Assembly: GCA_040791665.1 (NCBI GenBank)
Contig: JBFNNX010000037.1
Location: forward strand, 62,001 to 126,000
Length of the DNA: 64,000 nucleotides
Direction of reading: 5' to 3'
From: Thiodiazotropha sp040791665
Lineage (GTDB): Bacteria; Pseudomonadota; Gammaproteobacteria; Chromatiales; Chromatiaceae
The notes below the pieces were generated by a model. The model did no database searches and was not told the origin of the DNA. It saw only the letters and a program-made list of their open reading frames with translations. A program made the translations under genes and the position numbers. Shown here piece by piece: positions 53,637 to 62,128 of the stretch (positions are counted from its first letter, which is position 1; the number at the start of each line of letters is the position of its first letter).

Positions 53637-54689
53637 TCAAAGGCTCTTCTCTGTCGCTACCGGTTCGGCAGCCGGGTCCGTGAGATTCGACTGAATCAGC
53701 GAGAGGAACTGCCGGGTGCAGGCCTCCCAGGAGTAGCCTTGGGCGAAATGCCGGCAGCCTTCGCGATCCACCTCGAGGGCATTGGCGGCGGCGGTCTGCA
53801 GATCTTGGTCCATCCAGCCGTTTATCCCGTTTTTGATGATGTCGAGGGGGCCTTCCACCGGATAGGTGGCGACAGGCACGCCGCAGGCCATGGCTTCCAG
53901 CATCACCAGGCCGAAGGTATCGGTGCGGCTGGGGAAGACCATCACGTCGGCGGAGGCGAGGAGGCGGGCGAGATCGCCGTTTTTCCGGTAGCCGAGAAAA
54001 TGAGCCTGGGGATGGCACTGCCGCAACGACGCCAGGGCGGGGCCGTCGCCGATCACCACTTTCGAGCCCGGCATCTTCAGGTCCAGAAATTCGCCGATGT
54101 TTTTTTCCACAGCGACCCGGCCCAGGTAGAGGGCGATTGGGTGGGGCAGGTCGAGCACCGGCTGATCGATGGGGACGAAATGTTCGATATCGACCCCTCG
54201 CGTCCAGTATTCGAGGTTTTTGAAACCCCGCGATTCCAGTGTCGCCTTCATGGAACTCGTCGCCACCATGGTCAGGGCCGCTTTGCTGTGGAAGGTCCTG
54301 ACAAAGGCGTAGGAGAGCGACAGCGGAATGGGTGCTCGCAGTCTTACATACTCGGGGAAACGGGTGTGGTATGTGGTGGTGTAGGGGCGGTTGTGCCTGA
54401 GGCAGTAACGGCGCCCGGCCCATCCGATGGGACCTTCGGTGGAGAGGTGGATGGCATCGGCTTGAAACTCATCCAACAGCTTTCTTACCCGGCCATAGGG
54501 AAATAGTGCCAGCGGGATATCGGGGTAGCTCGGCATCGGTACGGTGCGGAACAGCCCCGGATTGATGCAGAGAACATCATGTCCCCACTCCTTCAACAGA
54601 TTGATGGTCTTATCGAGGGTGCGAACGACGCCGTTAATTTGTGGAAACCACGCGTCCGTCGCTATTGCTATGCGCATACTCTTTCTCAT
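53637..54689 (-). CDS. glycosyltransferase family 4-like protein
   Basis: A 350-residue GT-B enzyme. The N-terminal domain starts IAIATDAWFPQINGVVRTLD. The C-terminal domain has LYLGRVAVEKNIGEFLDL, VVIGDGPALASL and the donor-binding SRTDTFGLVMLEAMACGVPVATY. It resembles the glycosyltransferases that act on diacylglycerol or phosphatidylinositol, but acceptor and donor cannot be read off. It overlaps the upstream LpxH-like phosphatase gene by 56 bases, so the two are transcribed together. With dgkA nearby, a lipid-modification role is plausible (inference). Confidence 0.86.
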   Translation of the reverse strand: MRKSMRIAIATDAWFPQINGVVRTLDKTINLLKEWGHDVLCINPGLFRTVPMPSYPDIPLALFPYGRVRKLLDEFQADAIHLSTEGPIGWAGRRYCLRHNRPYTTTYHTRFPEYVRLRAPIPLSLSYAFVRTFHSKAALTMVATSSMKATLESRGFKNLEYWTRGVDIEHFVPIDQPVLDLPHPIALYLGRVAVEKNIGEFLDLKMPGSKVVIGDGPALASLRQCHPQAHFLGYRKNGDLARLLASADVMVFPSRTDTFGLVMLEAMACGVPVATYPVEGPLDIIKNGINGWMDQDLQTAAANALEVDREGCRHFAQGYSWEACTRQFLSLIQSNLTDPAAEPVATEKSL

Positions 54690-55443
54690 CTAGTAGATTC
54701 ATCGATTCGTCAATCCAACGGATCAGTTTCAGTGATCCGTCGGACTCTTCGGCCAGGGCGGTGCAGCTCTCCACCCAGTCGCCGCAGTTGGCGTAAGTGA
54801 GTCCGTCCATGTCGCTTATCACCGCATGATGGATATGGCCGCAGATGACACCGTCCAGGTTGCGTTCGCGCACGGTGTGGATTACCGCTTGTTCGAAATT
54901 GCCGATGTACTTCACCGCCTCTTTGACCTGGTTTTTGAGGTAAGCGGAGAGTGACCAGTAGCCGAAACCGAGACGCCGCCGGGCGACGTTGAACCAGCGG
55001 TTGAGCCACAGCAGCAGGTCGTAAGCGTCGCTGCCGAGATGGGCCAGCCATTTGTTGTTCATCACCACTCCGTCGAACTCATCGCCGTGGAGGATCAGGA
55101 ATCGACGCTTATCCGCGGTGGTGTGGATCACCTCTTTCCGGATTTCGATACCGGAGATATAAAAGTTCAAGTAGTCGCGCAACAGTTCGTCGTGATTACC
55201 GGGCACATACACCACCCGGGTGCCCCGTTTCGCCTTGGCGATGATCTGGTGAACGATCTCATTGTTGATGGTCGGCCAGTACCATCCGGATCGCATCTTC
55301 CAGAAATCGAGAATATCTCCGACCAGATAGAGATTGTCGCTCTCGGTGTGTTTGAGAAAGTCGAGGAGATATTCGGTGCGGGAGGCGCGAAGGCCGAGGT
55401 GGGTATCTGATATGAAGAGACTCTTGTAGTGCAGCGTCGACAT
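54634..55443 (-). CDS. UDP-2,3-diacylglucosamine diphosphatase-like metallophosphatase
   Basis: The start is taken at ATG 55443, giving 269 residues. The motifs of calcineurin-like phosphatases are in order: FISDTHLG (D-x-H), LVGDILDFW (GD), VPGNHDELL (GNHD) and CGHIHHAV (GHxH). The LYLVGDILDFWKM segment is like LpxH and its paralogues, which cleave UDP-diacylglucosamine in lipid A synthesis. It also has a long C-terminal part. It overlaps the glycosyltransferase start by 56 bases. Whether it is the true LpxH is open, since paralogues near glycosyltransferases are common. Confidence 0.82.
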   Translation of the reverse strand: MSTLHYKSLFISDTHLGLRASRTEYLLDFLKHTESDNLYLVGDILDFWKMRSGWYWPTINNEIVHQIIAKAKRGTRVVYVPGNHDELLRDYLNFYISGIEIRKEVIHTTADKRRFLILHGDEFDGVVMNNKWLAHLGSDAYDLLLWLNRWFNVARRRLGFGYWSLSAYLKNQVKEAVKYIGNFEQAVIHTVRERNLDGVICGHIHHAVISDMDGLTYANCGDWVESCTALAEESDGSLKLIRWIDESMNLLDEKEYAHSNSDGRVVSTN

Positions 55444-55568
55444 ATACCTGCTCTCATGTGCTTCATTGCTGCGCACCATAGGAGCGGAGTGTTGCAGTTT
55501 GATGTGGGGAATATGATTTGTTTATGACGCAGTCGCTTTTTTTTGTATAAGCTGTTAGAAAGGCCGTC

Positions 55569-55949
55569 ATGCTAGAGAATCAACAACAAAATATCGGCAT
55601 CAGGCGTTTGGCAAATGCCCTGGGTTGGTCTATGAAAGGTTTGAGAGCGACTTTCAAACATGAGGAGGCGTTCAGACAGGAGGTCTATCTGCTGATTCTG
55701 TTGGCGCCCTTGGGGTTCTGGTTGGGGAATAACGGCGTGGAGCGTGCGTTACTGGTGGCGCCGCTATTGATTGTACTGATCGTGGAACTGCTCAACAGCG
55801 CCATAGAAAGTGTGGTCGACAGGATCAGCGATGAAAAGCACAAGCTGTCGGGACGGGCCAAGGATCAGGGATCGGCGGCGGTTTTGATTTCCCTGCTACT
55901 GGTTGTTGTGTGCTGGGGATTGGTATTTGCGAATAGGCTGTCGGCTTAG
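55569..55949 (+). CDS. dgkA: diacylglycerol kinase
   Basis: A 126-residue membrane enzyme that phosphorylates diacylglycerol for lipid recycling. Three helices are present. The conserved LIVELLNSAIESVVDR segment and the EKHKLSGRAKDQGSAAV segment contain the catalytic and metal-binding Glu residues. The N-terminus NALGWSMKGLRATFKHEEAF is typical of DgkA. It is divergent from the lpxH-like/glycosyltransferase operon. Its gap to the next gene is 260 bases and contains several hairpins. Confidence 0.93.
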   Translation: MLENQQQNIGIRRLANALGWSMKGLRATFKHEEAFRQEVYLLILLAPLGFWLGNNGVERALLVAPLLIVLIVELLNSAIESVVDRISDEKHKLSGRAKDQGSAAVLISLLLVVVCWGLVFANRLSA

Positions 55950-56209
55950 AGAACGTATCAGTTCGGATATACGAATGAACGCCGAACCCCGGCGACTGAC
56001 GCTTGTCTTTCTCAAATGCCCCGACAGCACATCTCTATGCCCGAAGGAAATACCCTTGGGGTATGCCGGCGGTGCTTGCACGGCATCCCAAGTTTGTTAT
56101 GGGTTGTGAATAGCCGAATTAAGAAACTGTACCAATAATGATTGAAAGCAATGCTTTTCCTATCCAATGCTTATTACAATGAGCTAAAAGGTGGCTAAAC
56201 AACTGCCCT
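55950..56209. other. structured 260-base intergenic region
   Basis: It contains two short hairpins: CGCCG/CGGCG (55980-55994) and ATACCC/GGGTAT (56050-56064), plus a GCCGGCGGTGC...GCACGGC arrangement just after. Further down, AT-rich sequence before 56210 should hold the promoter of the Nudix/GAK-type gene run. A short ORF on the plus strand here is not supported. A structured leader or small RNA is possible but unproven. Confidence 0.35.
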
Positions 56210-56698
56210 ATGAACGACCAACCGCAACCTGAAGGGCTGGAACCGAACATCCGCAATGCCGTACGTGCTGTGATCGTGCGCGATCATGCGGTATTGATGC
56301 AGAAGAAATGGGCGCAGCAGCGCGGTACCTGGTACACCCTCCCCGGTGGGGGGCAGGATGTGCATGAAACTCTGATCCAGGCACTGGTGCGTGAATGCGA
56401 GGAGGAGATCGGCGCCATCGTGGAGATCGACAGCCTGCTCGCCATCGCCGATTTCTACAAACAGCGCGATACGACCTATCCTTCGGTTCGGCATCTGGTT
56501 GAGTTTCTGTTCGGCTGTTCCCTGCCGGCAGGTTATCAACCCGCATCGGGTCACCATCCGGACAAACATCAGATCGATGTTGTGTGGATGCCCTTTGCCG
56601 ATATCCGCAGCCATGAGATTTTCCCCAAAGGAATGGCATCCCATCTGCCCGGTCTTGCGCAAGCGACGACACCGACATACCTGGGAGTCATCGACTGA
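56210..56698 (+). CDS. Nudix hydrolase, first gene of the phosphoryl-transfer run
   Basis: A 162-residue protein with a Nudix box starting GGGQDVHETLIQALVRECEEEIG (about residues 44-66), matching G-x5-E-x7-RE-x2-EE-x-G. It should hydrolyse a nucleoside diphosphate linked to another moiety; the substrate is unknown. The preceding VIVRDHAVLMQKKWAQQRGTWYTLPGG is usual for the family. The stop lies one base before the ATG of the following kinase fusion, so the two are translated in tandem. It may be the upstream member of the GAK-like cluster. Confidence 0.85.
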   Translation: MNDQPQPEGLEPNIRNAVRAVIVRDHAVLMQKKWAQQRGTWYTLPGGGQDVHETLIQALVRECEEEIGAIVEIDSLLAIADFYKQRDTTYPSVRHLVEFLFGCSLPAGYQPASGHHPDKHQIDVVWMPFADIRSHEIFPKGMASHLPGLAQATTPTYLGVID

Positions 56699-56699
56699 C

Positions 56700-58337
56700 A
56701 TGCCCATCGTGAAAAGCATTCAGGAAAATCTTCATTTTCTGCTGACTGAGACCACGACTCACCTCTCCCTGCTGGAAGACTACCTGACCCTGCCTACCGC
56801 AACCATCCCCATGCGGCTGCTGGACCGTCAGGGGTATGTGGAAAACCTTAAGCTGAGCATCCATAACCACTGTTTGCGCGAGATGTCTTCATCCCGCCGG
56901 CAGGATGCGGATTACCAGTTGCTGAGATCGGTGGAGGTGATCGCCAGCCAGCTGGAGCGGATAGTGGAGCTCTGCCGGGATGCGGTGATGCAGAGTGCCC
57001 ATGTCCAGCATCGGGGTATGCTGAAGGTGAAGGATTTCATCGCCATGATCGATCGGGTGAGCAATGGACTGGAGTTGATCGAACCGGCATTGTCGGCCAA
57101 GGATACCCGCCGGGCCCTGAAGATCGGCAAGGTGGAACGACGCCTGGTCGATGCCTATCAAAAACAGCTCAAACGATACTCACGACTGCTGAAAAAGGAG
57201 AAACATACAGCGGATCGTATATCGCTCATCATGTTGGCGCATATTATCGAGCAGATGGGCAATGCCATGTTGCGTGTCAGCGAGGCGATCATCTCTGCAT
57301 CCATGGGGCAGCATTTCAGTACCGACCGTTACCATGTGTTCAATGCCTCGGTGACTGAACTCAAGACAGTGAACGACATCGATAAACTGGCGTTCAAACC
57401 CATCGCAGAGACCAAATCGGGTAGCGCCATCAACGCGCTCAGCAGCGATGAAGAGGGTAGCGGTTACCACGCCATCTTCAAGGATGGCCGTAAGCGTAAG
57501 CTGAAGGAGGAGAAGCAGCGGGTCAATGATTGGCACGATATCTTTCCCGGACTTGCGCCGAAGATCCTCGCCTATCAGAAACAGGGCGATTCCGCGGCCC
57601 TGTTGATTGAGCATTTGGCTGGGCAGACCTTCGAACAGATCCTGCTGGACGGTTCGGATGCGCTGCTTCAGCAGGCCCTGAATCATCTGACCAAGACCCT
57701 GAGTCAGGTATGGCTTGAGACCAAGACCAAGAAACCTGTTTCCGCCGGGTATATGAAACAGCTGGCGAAGCGCATGGGCGATGTATATGCCATCCATCCC
57801 GAATTCAGACAGCCGGCGGTCAATATCGGAGGCGTGGCATTGCCCGCTTTCGATGACCTCCTGAAACGGATGCAGCGCTTTGAGTCTGGTGTCAAGGCGC
57901 CGTTTTCTGTCTATATCCATGGTGATTTCAACGTCGATAACATCATCTTCGACCCGCGGGAGAGACGTATCAATTTCATCGATCTGCATCGTTCCAGCTA
58001 TATGGATTATCTGCAGGATGTCAGCGTATTCATGGTCTCCAACTATCGACTGCGGGTGTTCGATCCCCGGGTCAGACAGCGGATCATGGATCTCTGCCAC
58101 GCCTTCTATCGCTTCGCCAGGGCCTTTGCCCGCAAACAGGGGGATGAGAGCTTCGAGCTGCGGCTGGCGATGGGCCTGATCCGCTCCTTTGCCACATCTA
58201 CCCGATTTATACTGGATAAATCCCTGTCTGAGCGCATGTTCTCGCGCGCCGCTTATCTGATGGAGAGACTGCTCGAGAGCGAATCAAAACCCAAGCGCCC
58301 CTTTGTGGTGCCCGTGAAGGAGGTATTCATTGGCTAA
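56700..58337 (+). CDS. PhoU-like helical domain fused to APH-type kinase
   Basis: The frame is open earlier inside the Nudix gene, but ATG 56700, one base after the Nudix stop, is the natural start; it gives 545 residues. Residues 1-235 are all helical with repeats like those in PhoU. The rest resembles aminoglycoside/choline kinases: HGDFNVDNIIF (catalytic HxD and Asn) at about residue 420, then INFIDLHRSSYMDYLQDVS with the metal-binding Asp. It lacks a recognisable signal peptide. The stop overlaps the next gene by 8 bases. The substrate could be a small alcohol or a protein partner; both ideas are inference. Confidence 0.75.
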   Translation: MPIVKSIQENLHFLLTETTTHLSLLEDYLTLPTATIPMRLLDRQGYVENLKLSIHNHCLREMSSSRRQDADYQLLRSVEVIASQLERIVELCRDAVMQSAHVQHRGMLKVKDFIAMIDRVSNGLELIEPALSAKDTRRALKIGKVERRLVDAYQKQLKRYSRLLKKEKHTADRISLIMLAHIIEQMGNAMLRVSEAIISASMGQHFSTDRYHVFNASVTELKTVNDIDKLAFKPIAETKSGSAINALSSDEEGSGYHAIFKDGRKRKLKEEKQRVNDWHDIFPGLAPKILAYQKQGDSAALLIEHLAGQTFEQILLDGSDALLQQALNHLTKTLSQVWLETKTKKPVSAGYMKQLAKRMGDVYAIHPEFRQPAVNIGGVALPAFDDLLKRMQRFESGVKAPFSVYIHGDFNVDNIIFDPRERRINFIDLHRSSYMDYLQDVSVFMVSNYRLRVFDPRVRQRIMDLCHAFYRFARAFARKQGDESFELRLAMGLIRSFATSTRFILDKSLSERMFSRAAYLMERLLESESKPKRPFVVPVKEVFIG

Positions 58338-59220
58338 ACCGAGCATTGGGGTGGTCGGCATCCCCGGAAAATGGTCCACCGAGGCGCTGGCAGACGCGGT
58401 TGAAGCGGCCACGGGCTTTCGCCTGGTTATCGATATGGCGGAGGTCTGTGCCGAACTCGACAGCGGCAGACTCATCTATCGGAAGCAGGATCTGACCCGT
58501 CTCGATGGGATCGTGGTGAAAAAGATCAGCGAAGAGTACAGCCCTCACGTCCTCGACAGGCTGGAGATGTTGCGACAGTTGCAGCGTTCCGGGGTGCGGG
58601 TATTCAGCAAGGTGGAACGCATCATACGCCTTATCGACCGCCTCAGCTGTACCCTGTCGCTCTACAATGCCGAGGTACCCATGCCTCCGACCCGTGTCAC
58701 CGAGAGCCCAACCATTGCCGCCGAAGCGGTCAGTGCCTTCGGTTCAGCGATCTTCAAACCCCTTTACTCCACCAAGGCCCGCGGGATGACGGTGGTCGAG
58801 GCCGAGCAGGATCCGCAACAGATACTTGAACAGATCGAGGCCTTTCGTGTGGACAATCCGGTGATGTATATCCAGAAAAGGCTCGCACTACCGGGCAGGG
58901 ACCTGGGGATGGTGTTTCTTGACGGCGACTATCTCGGCAGTTATGCCCGGGTGGGGAAATCGGGGGCCTGGAACACCACCATCAGGAGCGGCGGTCACTA
59001 CGAGGGGTATCAAGCCGACGAGGAGCTGGTGGCATTGGCCCGAAAGACACAGGCGATCTTCGGCCTCGACTTCACCACTGTCGATGTGGCGGAGACCGAA
59101 CAGGGGCCGGTTGTCTTCGAAGTCTCCGCATTCGGCGGTTTTCGCGGGGCGCATGAGGGGATCGGCATCGATGTGCCATCCCGCTATGTGGCCTACATAC
59201 TGGAGGAACTGGACGCATGA
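58330..59220 (+). CDS. ATP-grasp enzyme of the GAK set (RimK-like)
   Basis: A 296-residue protein. The start is TTG 58330 with AAGGAGG 6 bases before, giving MAKPSIGVVGIPGKWSTEAL. RimK-like ATP-grasp features are visible: IFKPLYSTKARGMTVVEAEQD (ATP binding), YIQKRLALPGRDLGMVFLDGDYLGSYARVGKSGAWNTT, and VDVAETEQGPVVFEVSAFGGFRG with metal-binding Glu. Such enzymes join an amine to a carboxylate by acyl phosphate. It overlaps the upstream kinase by 8 bases and the downstream HprK-like gene by 4, so all three are co-translated. I recall this family as the 'GAK system ATP-grasp enzyme'. Confidence 0.82.
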   Translation: MAKPSIGVVGIPGKWSTEALADAVEAATGFRLVIDMAEVCAELDSGRLIYRKQDLTRLDGIVVKKISEEYSPHVLDRLEMLRQLQRSGVRVFSKVERIIRLIDRLSCTLSLYNAEVPMPPTRVTESPTIAAEAVSAFGSAIFKPLYSTKARGMTVVEAEQDPQQILEQIEAFRVDNPVMYIQKRLALPGRDLGMVFLDGDYLGSYARVGKSGAWNTTIRSGGHYEGYQADEELVALARKTQAIFGLDFTTVDVAETEQGPVVFEVSAFGGFRGAHEGIGIDVPSRYVAYILEELDA

Positions 59221-60332
59221 ATATGTCCGCTGAATGGACCGATGTCATCGGCGCCAGGGATGCAGCCACGCTGCTGATGCAGGAGGTGCGTCTATGTGAG
59301 CAGCCGTTGCAGCTGAGCATTGGTGAATGTGTCCTGCTGATTCGATCCAATAGCCAGTCGCTACTCGACCGGCTGGCCGGCTATTTTCACCATCTGCCCA
59401 AGAACAAGGGTGTGGCGACGATCGAGGTCACCGCGATCGAGAGTGACAAGCTCGAGACCGGCCTGCCGTTCATCGACTGGCGCCGCGAAGCGGGTAAAAG
59501 CGGTCGCAAGGATGCCTATGTGGACCTGACTGATGGCCGCCTGGTACTCAAGGTGCGTACCGGTATGCTGTTTCTGCAGAGTGAGCAGTGGCGCATTGCG
59601 GTCGGACCTTGTGAGACGTATGACAACCAGCTGATCAATTTCATCAATTCGCAGGTAATGAACTGGCTGCAGCAGCGGGAGTGGCTGATCTGCCATGCCG
59701 CCGGTCTGATTCTGGGGGGGCATGGGATAGCCATGGCCGGTTTTTCCGGGGGCGGCAAGTCTACCCTGATGTTGCATCTCATGGAACACCCGAAAAGTCG
59801 CTATCTGACCAATGACCGGCTCTTCCTGCGACGTCAAGACCTCAGGGTGGAGGCAGTGGGCATCCCCAAGCTCCCCCGCATCAATCCGGGCACCGTGGTG
59901 AACAGTTCGCGGCTTTCACCGCTGATCGATGAACAGAGAAGGGAACAGCTGCTGAAGTTGCCGCAACAGGAGCTGTGGGAGCTTGAAGAGAAGTTCGATG
60001 TGGATGTAGAGCGACTCTACGGCCGCGATCGCATCGATACCTCGACACCTGTACCCCTTGAGGCGATGGTGATCCTTAACTGGAGCAGAGAGGAGACGGC
60101 GCCTGTTAAGATGACAAAAGTCGATATCGCTCAACGCAGTGAATTGCTGAATGCGGTGATGAAGTCTCCCGGGCCGTTTTTTCAGGATGGTCTTGGTGAT
60201 TTTATCAGGGACGATGAACCCCTTCGGCCTGCGCCCTATCTGGATCTGCTGAAGAGTGTCCCAGTCTACGAGGTGACAGGAAGGATAGATTTCGCCGAAT
60301 TGAGTGGATTGTGTTTTAAATCGTGGGGGTAA
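59217..60332 (+). CDS. HprK-related kinase B
   Basis: A 371-residue protein. An N-terminal part of about 170 residues is unique; the C-terminal part resembles HPr kinase, with P-loop MAGFSGGGKSTLMLHLM (about residue 180), YLTNDRLFLRRQ and IPKLPRINPGTVV. HPr itself is not encoded nearby. The target could be a protein serine or a small molecule. Its start overlaps the ATP-grasp stop (ATGA). From memory, this type belongs to the GAK gene set with the ATP-grasp and amphi-Trp proteins seen here, whose function is unknown. Confidence 0.82.
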   Translation: MNMSAEWTDVIGARDAATLLMQEVRLCEQPLQLSIGECVLLIRSNSQSLLDRLAGYFHHLPKNKGVATIEVTAIESDKLETGLPFIDWRREAGKSGRKDAYVDLTDGRLVLKVRTGMLFLQSEQWRIAVGPCETYDNQLINFINSQVMNWLQQREWLICHAAGLILGGHGIAMAGFSGGGKSTLMLHLMEHPKSRYLTNDRLFLRRQDLRVEAVGIPKLPRINPGTVVNSSRLSPLIDEQRREQLLKLPQQELWELEEKFDVDVERLYGRDRIDTSTPVPLEAMVILNWSREETAPVKMTKVDIAQRSELLNAVMKSPGPFFQDGLGDFIRDDEPLRPAPYLDLLKSVPVYEVTGRIDFAELSGLCFKSWG

Positions 60333-60399
60333 TCGCTGTTGACGGATCCAGGATGACGCACAGGCACCACACAACGATGAAACATGAGGCTGACAGACA

Positions 60400-61365
60400 A
60401 TGGCTAGAGAATTGATGTTGCTCAGACATGGGAAGTCCGATTGGACCCAACAGGTGGAGGATTTCAAACGCCCGCTTAAGGATCGCGGTAAACGCGGCGC
60501 CCAACGCATGGGAGTGTGGTTGTTGCAACAGCGGATGCAGCCCGACTATGTCGTCAGTTCTCCTGCCGAGCGCGCCATCGTAACGGCGCAAAAGACGGTA
60601 AAGACCATGGGTGGAGATGCCAAAGCCATCATACAGGATCGGCGTATCTATGCCGCAAATGTGGAAGAGTTGCTGCAGGTACTCTCAGATATACCCGCCG
60701 AAAACAAACGGGTTATGCTGGTGGGGCACAACCCGGGTTTGGAGATGCTGACAGAGTATCTGCAGGGTGATCGAATTCCCCTGCCAAGTGACGGGAAGCT
60801 GATACCCACCGCCACATTGGCGCTTTTTAAAATGCCAGATGACTGGAGTGACATGAAGGCAGGAGACGGAGAACTGCTATCCATCGTTCGCCCAAGCAGT
60901 ATTGATAAGAAATTTCCCTTTCCTGATGAAAACGGCACTGAGATGCGGGATCGGCCGGCCTACTATTATAAACAATCCTCGGTGGTTCCTTACAGGATAA
61001 GGGATGGCAAGGTTGAAATTCTGGTGGTCATGTCGAGTAAGCGGAAACATTGGGTACTGCCGAAAGGGATCAGCGAACCCGCATTGAGCCTGCAGGAGTC
61101 GGCTGCGAAAGAGGCCCTCGAGGAGGCGGGAGTCGAGGGAGAAGTCGCGGAAGAGCCCATCGGCGCCTATATCTATGAGAAATGGGGTGCCGAATGCACA
61201 GTGAGTGTCTACCCGATGCAGGTTACCCGCGAACTGCCGGAAAACGAGTGGCAGGAGAATCATCGCGGACGCGAGTGGCTTGCCCCGAAACAGGCGATGA
61301 AAAGGGTCAAGCAGACGGAATTGAAACCGATGATTCAAGCCCTGGCGAAGCAATTGAATGGCTAG
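60400..61365 (+). CDS. SixA-type histidine phosphatase fused to Nudix domain
   Basis: A 321-residue fusion. Residues 1-160 are SixA-like: LLRHGKSDW with the phosphohistidine His10, SSPAERAIVTAQ, and MLVGHNPGLEML with the second catalytic His. Residues about 185-321 are a Nudix domain: WVLPKGISEPALSLQESAAKE continuing EALEEAGVEG. The three metal-binding Glu of the RE-x2-EE part are kept (Arg is Lys here) while the +6 Glu is Leu. The PKG start is like diphosphoinositol-phosphate hydrolases. The RHG+Nudix combination recalls MutT1 of mycobacteria, in reverse domain order. Confidence 0.85.
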   Translation: MARELMLLRHGKSDWTQQVEDFKRPLKDRGKRGAQRMGVWLLQQRMQPDYVVSSPAERAIVTAQKTVKTMGGDAKAIIQDRRIYAANVEELLQVLSDIPAENKRVMLVGHNPGLEMLTEYLQGDRIPLPSDGKLIPTATLALFKMPDDWSDMKAGDGELLSIVRPSSIDKKFPFPDENGTEMRDRPAYYYKQSSVVPYRIRDGKVEILVVMSSKRKHWVLPKGISEPALSLQESAAKEALEEAGVEGEVAEEPIGAYIYEKWGAECTVSVYPMQVTRELPENEWQENHRGREWLAPKQAMKRVKQTELKPMIQALAKQLNG

Positions 61366-61423
61366 GTCGTCATCTTCATGGTTTTAATGATCAAACAACC
61401 CTCGTCTATCGTGGCGCAGACTC

Positions 61424-62128
61424 GTGGCTAGATTGATAGCCGCATTGTTGCGTCATGGTGAATATCATCAACTGCCTGATACCCCGAGCGCATTGCAACC
61501 CTTTGCCCTGACCGGGATTGGAGCGGAGCAGGCGGAGCGATCGGTAACCCTGATTCAGGGTGTTCTGGAAATGTTCAAATGGCGCTTGCACCCCGTAATC
61601 GACAGTTCACGTTTATTGCGTGGGTGGCAGACTGCTGAAGTGATTCGCAAAGGATTGCAGATCGGTACTTCGGACAGCTTACAAATCGAATCGTACGACG
61701 TCCTGGCTGAGCGATCCTTGGGTTCGGCGGCCAACCTGTCTTTACAACGGATAGAGTCAGTGCTACGGGAGGATCCGCGCTTTTCGCCTCCTCCGGCCGG
61801 TTGGAAGTCGGACAGCCACTATCGGTTGCCACTTCAGGGGGCAGAATCGTTGATGGATGCCGGCGAACGGGTGGCTGAACATATGCAGCATCGTCTTGCC
61901 GAGCTGCAATCGCAAGTAAAGACGGATACCGTGAAGCTGTTTGTCGGCCACGGTGCCGCCTTCCGTCATGCCGCCCACCATCTTGGCGTGTTGGCATTTG
62001 ATCAGATTGCGGCACTGAGCATGTATCATTGCCGGCCGGTTTTTCTCGAACGTCTGCCGGATGGATCCTGGCAGCATCTGACCGGAGAGTGGAAGATCCG
62101 CTCGAAAGGAGAGTCATTTGACGACTAA
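61424..62128 (+). CDS. histidine phosphatase family protein
   Basis: A 234-residue phosphoglycerate mutase-like protein, starting at GTG 61424. The RHG motif is in IAALLRHGEYHQLPDTP, near residue 10. The second catalytic His is in LFVGHGAAFRHAAHHLG near 170. The middle differs from classical members, with a long insert (DPRFSPPPAGWKSDSHYRL). It overlaps the following phosphatase gene by 11 bases. It probably removes a phosphoryl group from a small molecule or protein; the substrate is not predictable. Confidence 0.8.
   Translation: MARLIAALLRHGEYHQLPDTPSALQPFALTGIGAEQAERSVTLIQGVLEMFKWRLHPVIDSSRLLRGWQTAEVIRKGLQIGTSDSLQIESYDVLAERSLGSAANLSLQRIESVLREDPRFSPPPAGWKSDSHYRLPLQGAESLMDAGERVAEHMQHRLAELQSQVKTDTVKLFVGHGAAFRHAAHHLGVLAFDQIAALSMYHCRPVFLERLPDGSWQHLTGEWKIRSKGESFDD

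Noticed and set aside
55903..56109. Small plus-strand frame between dgkA and the Nudix gene
   Set aside because: It overlaps dgkA, is rich in hairpin sequence and lacks a ribosome-binding site.
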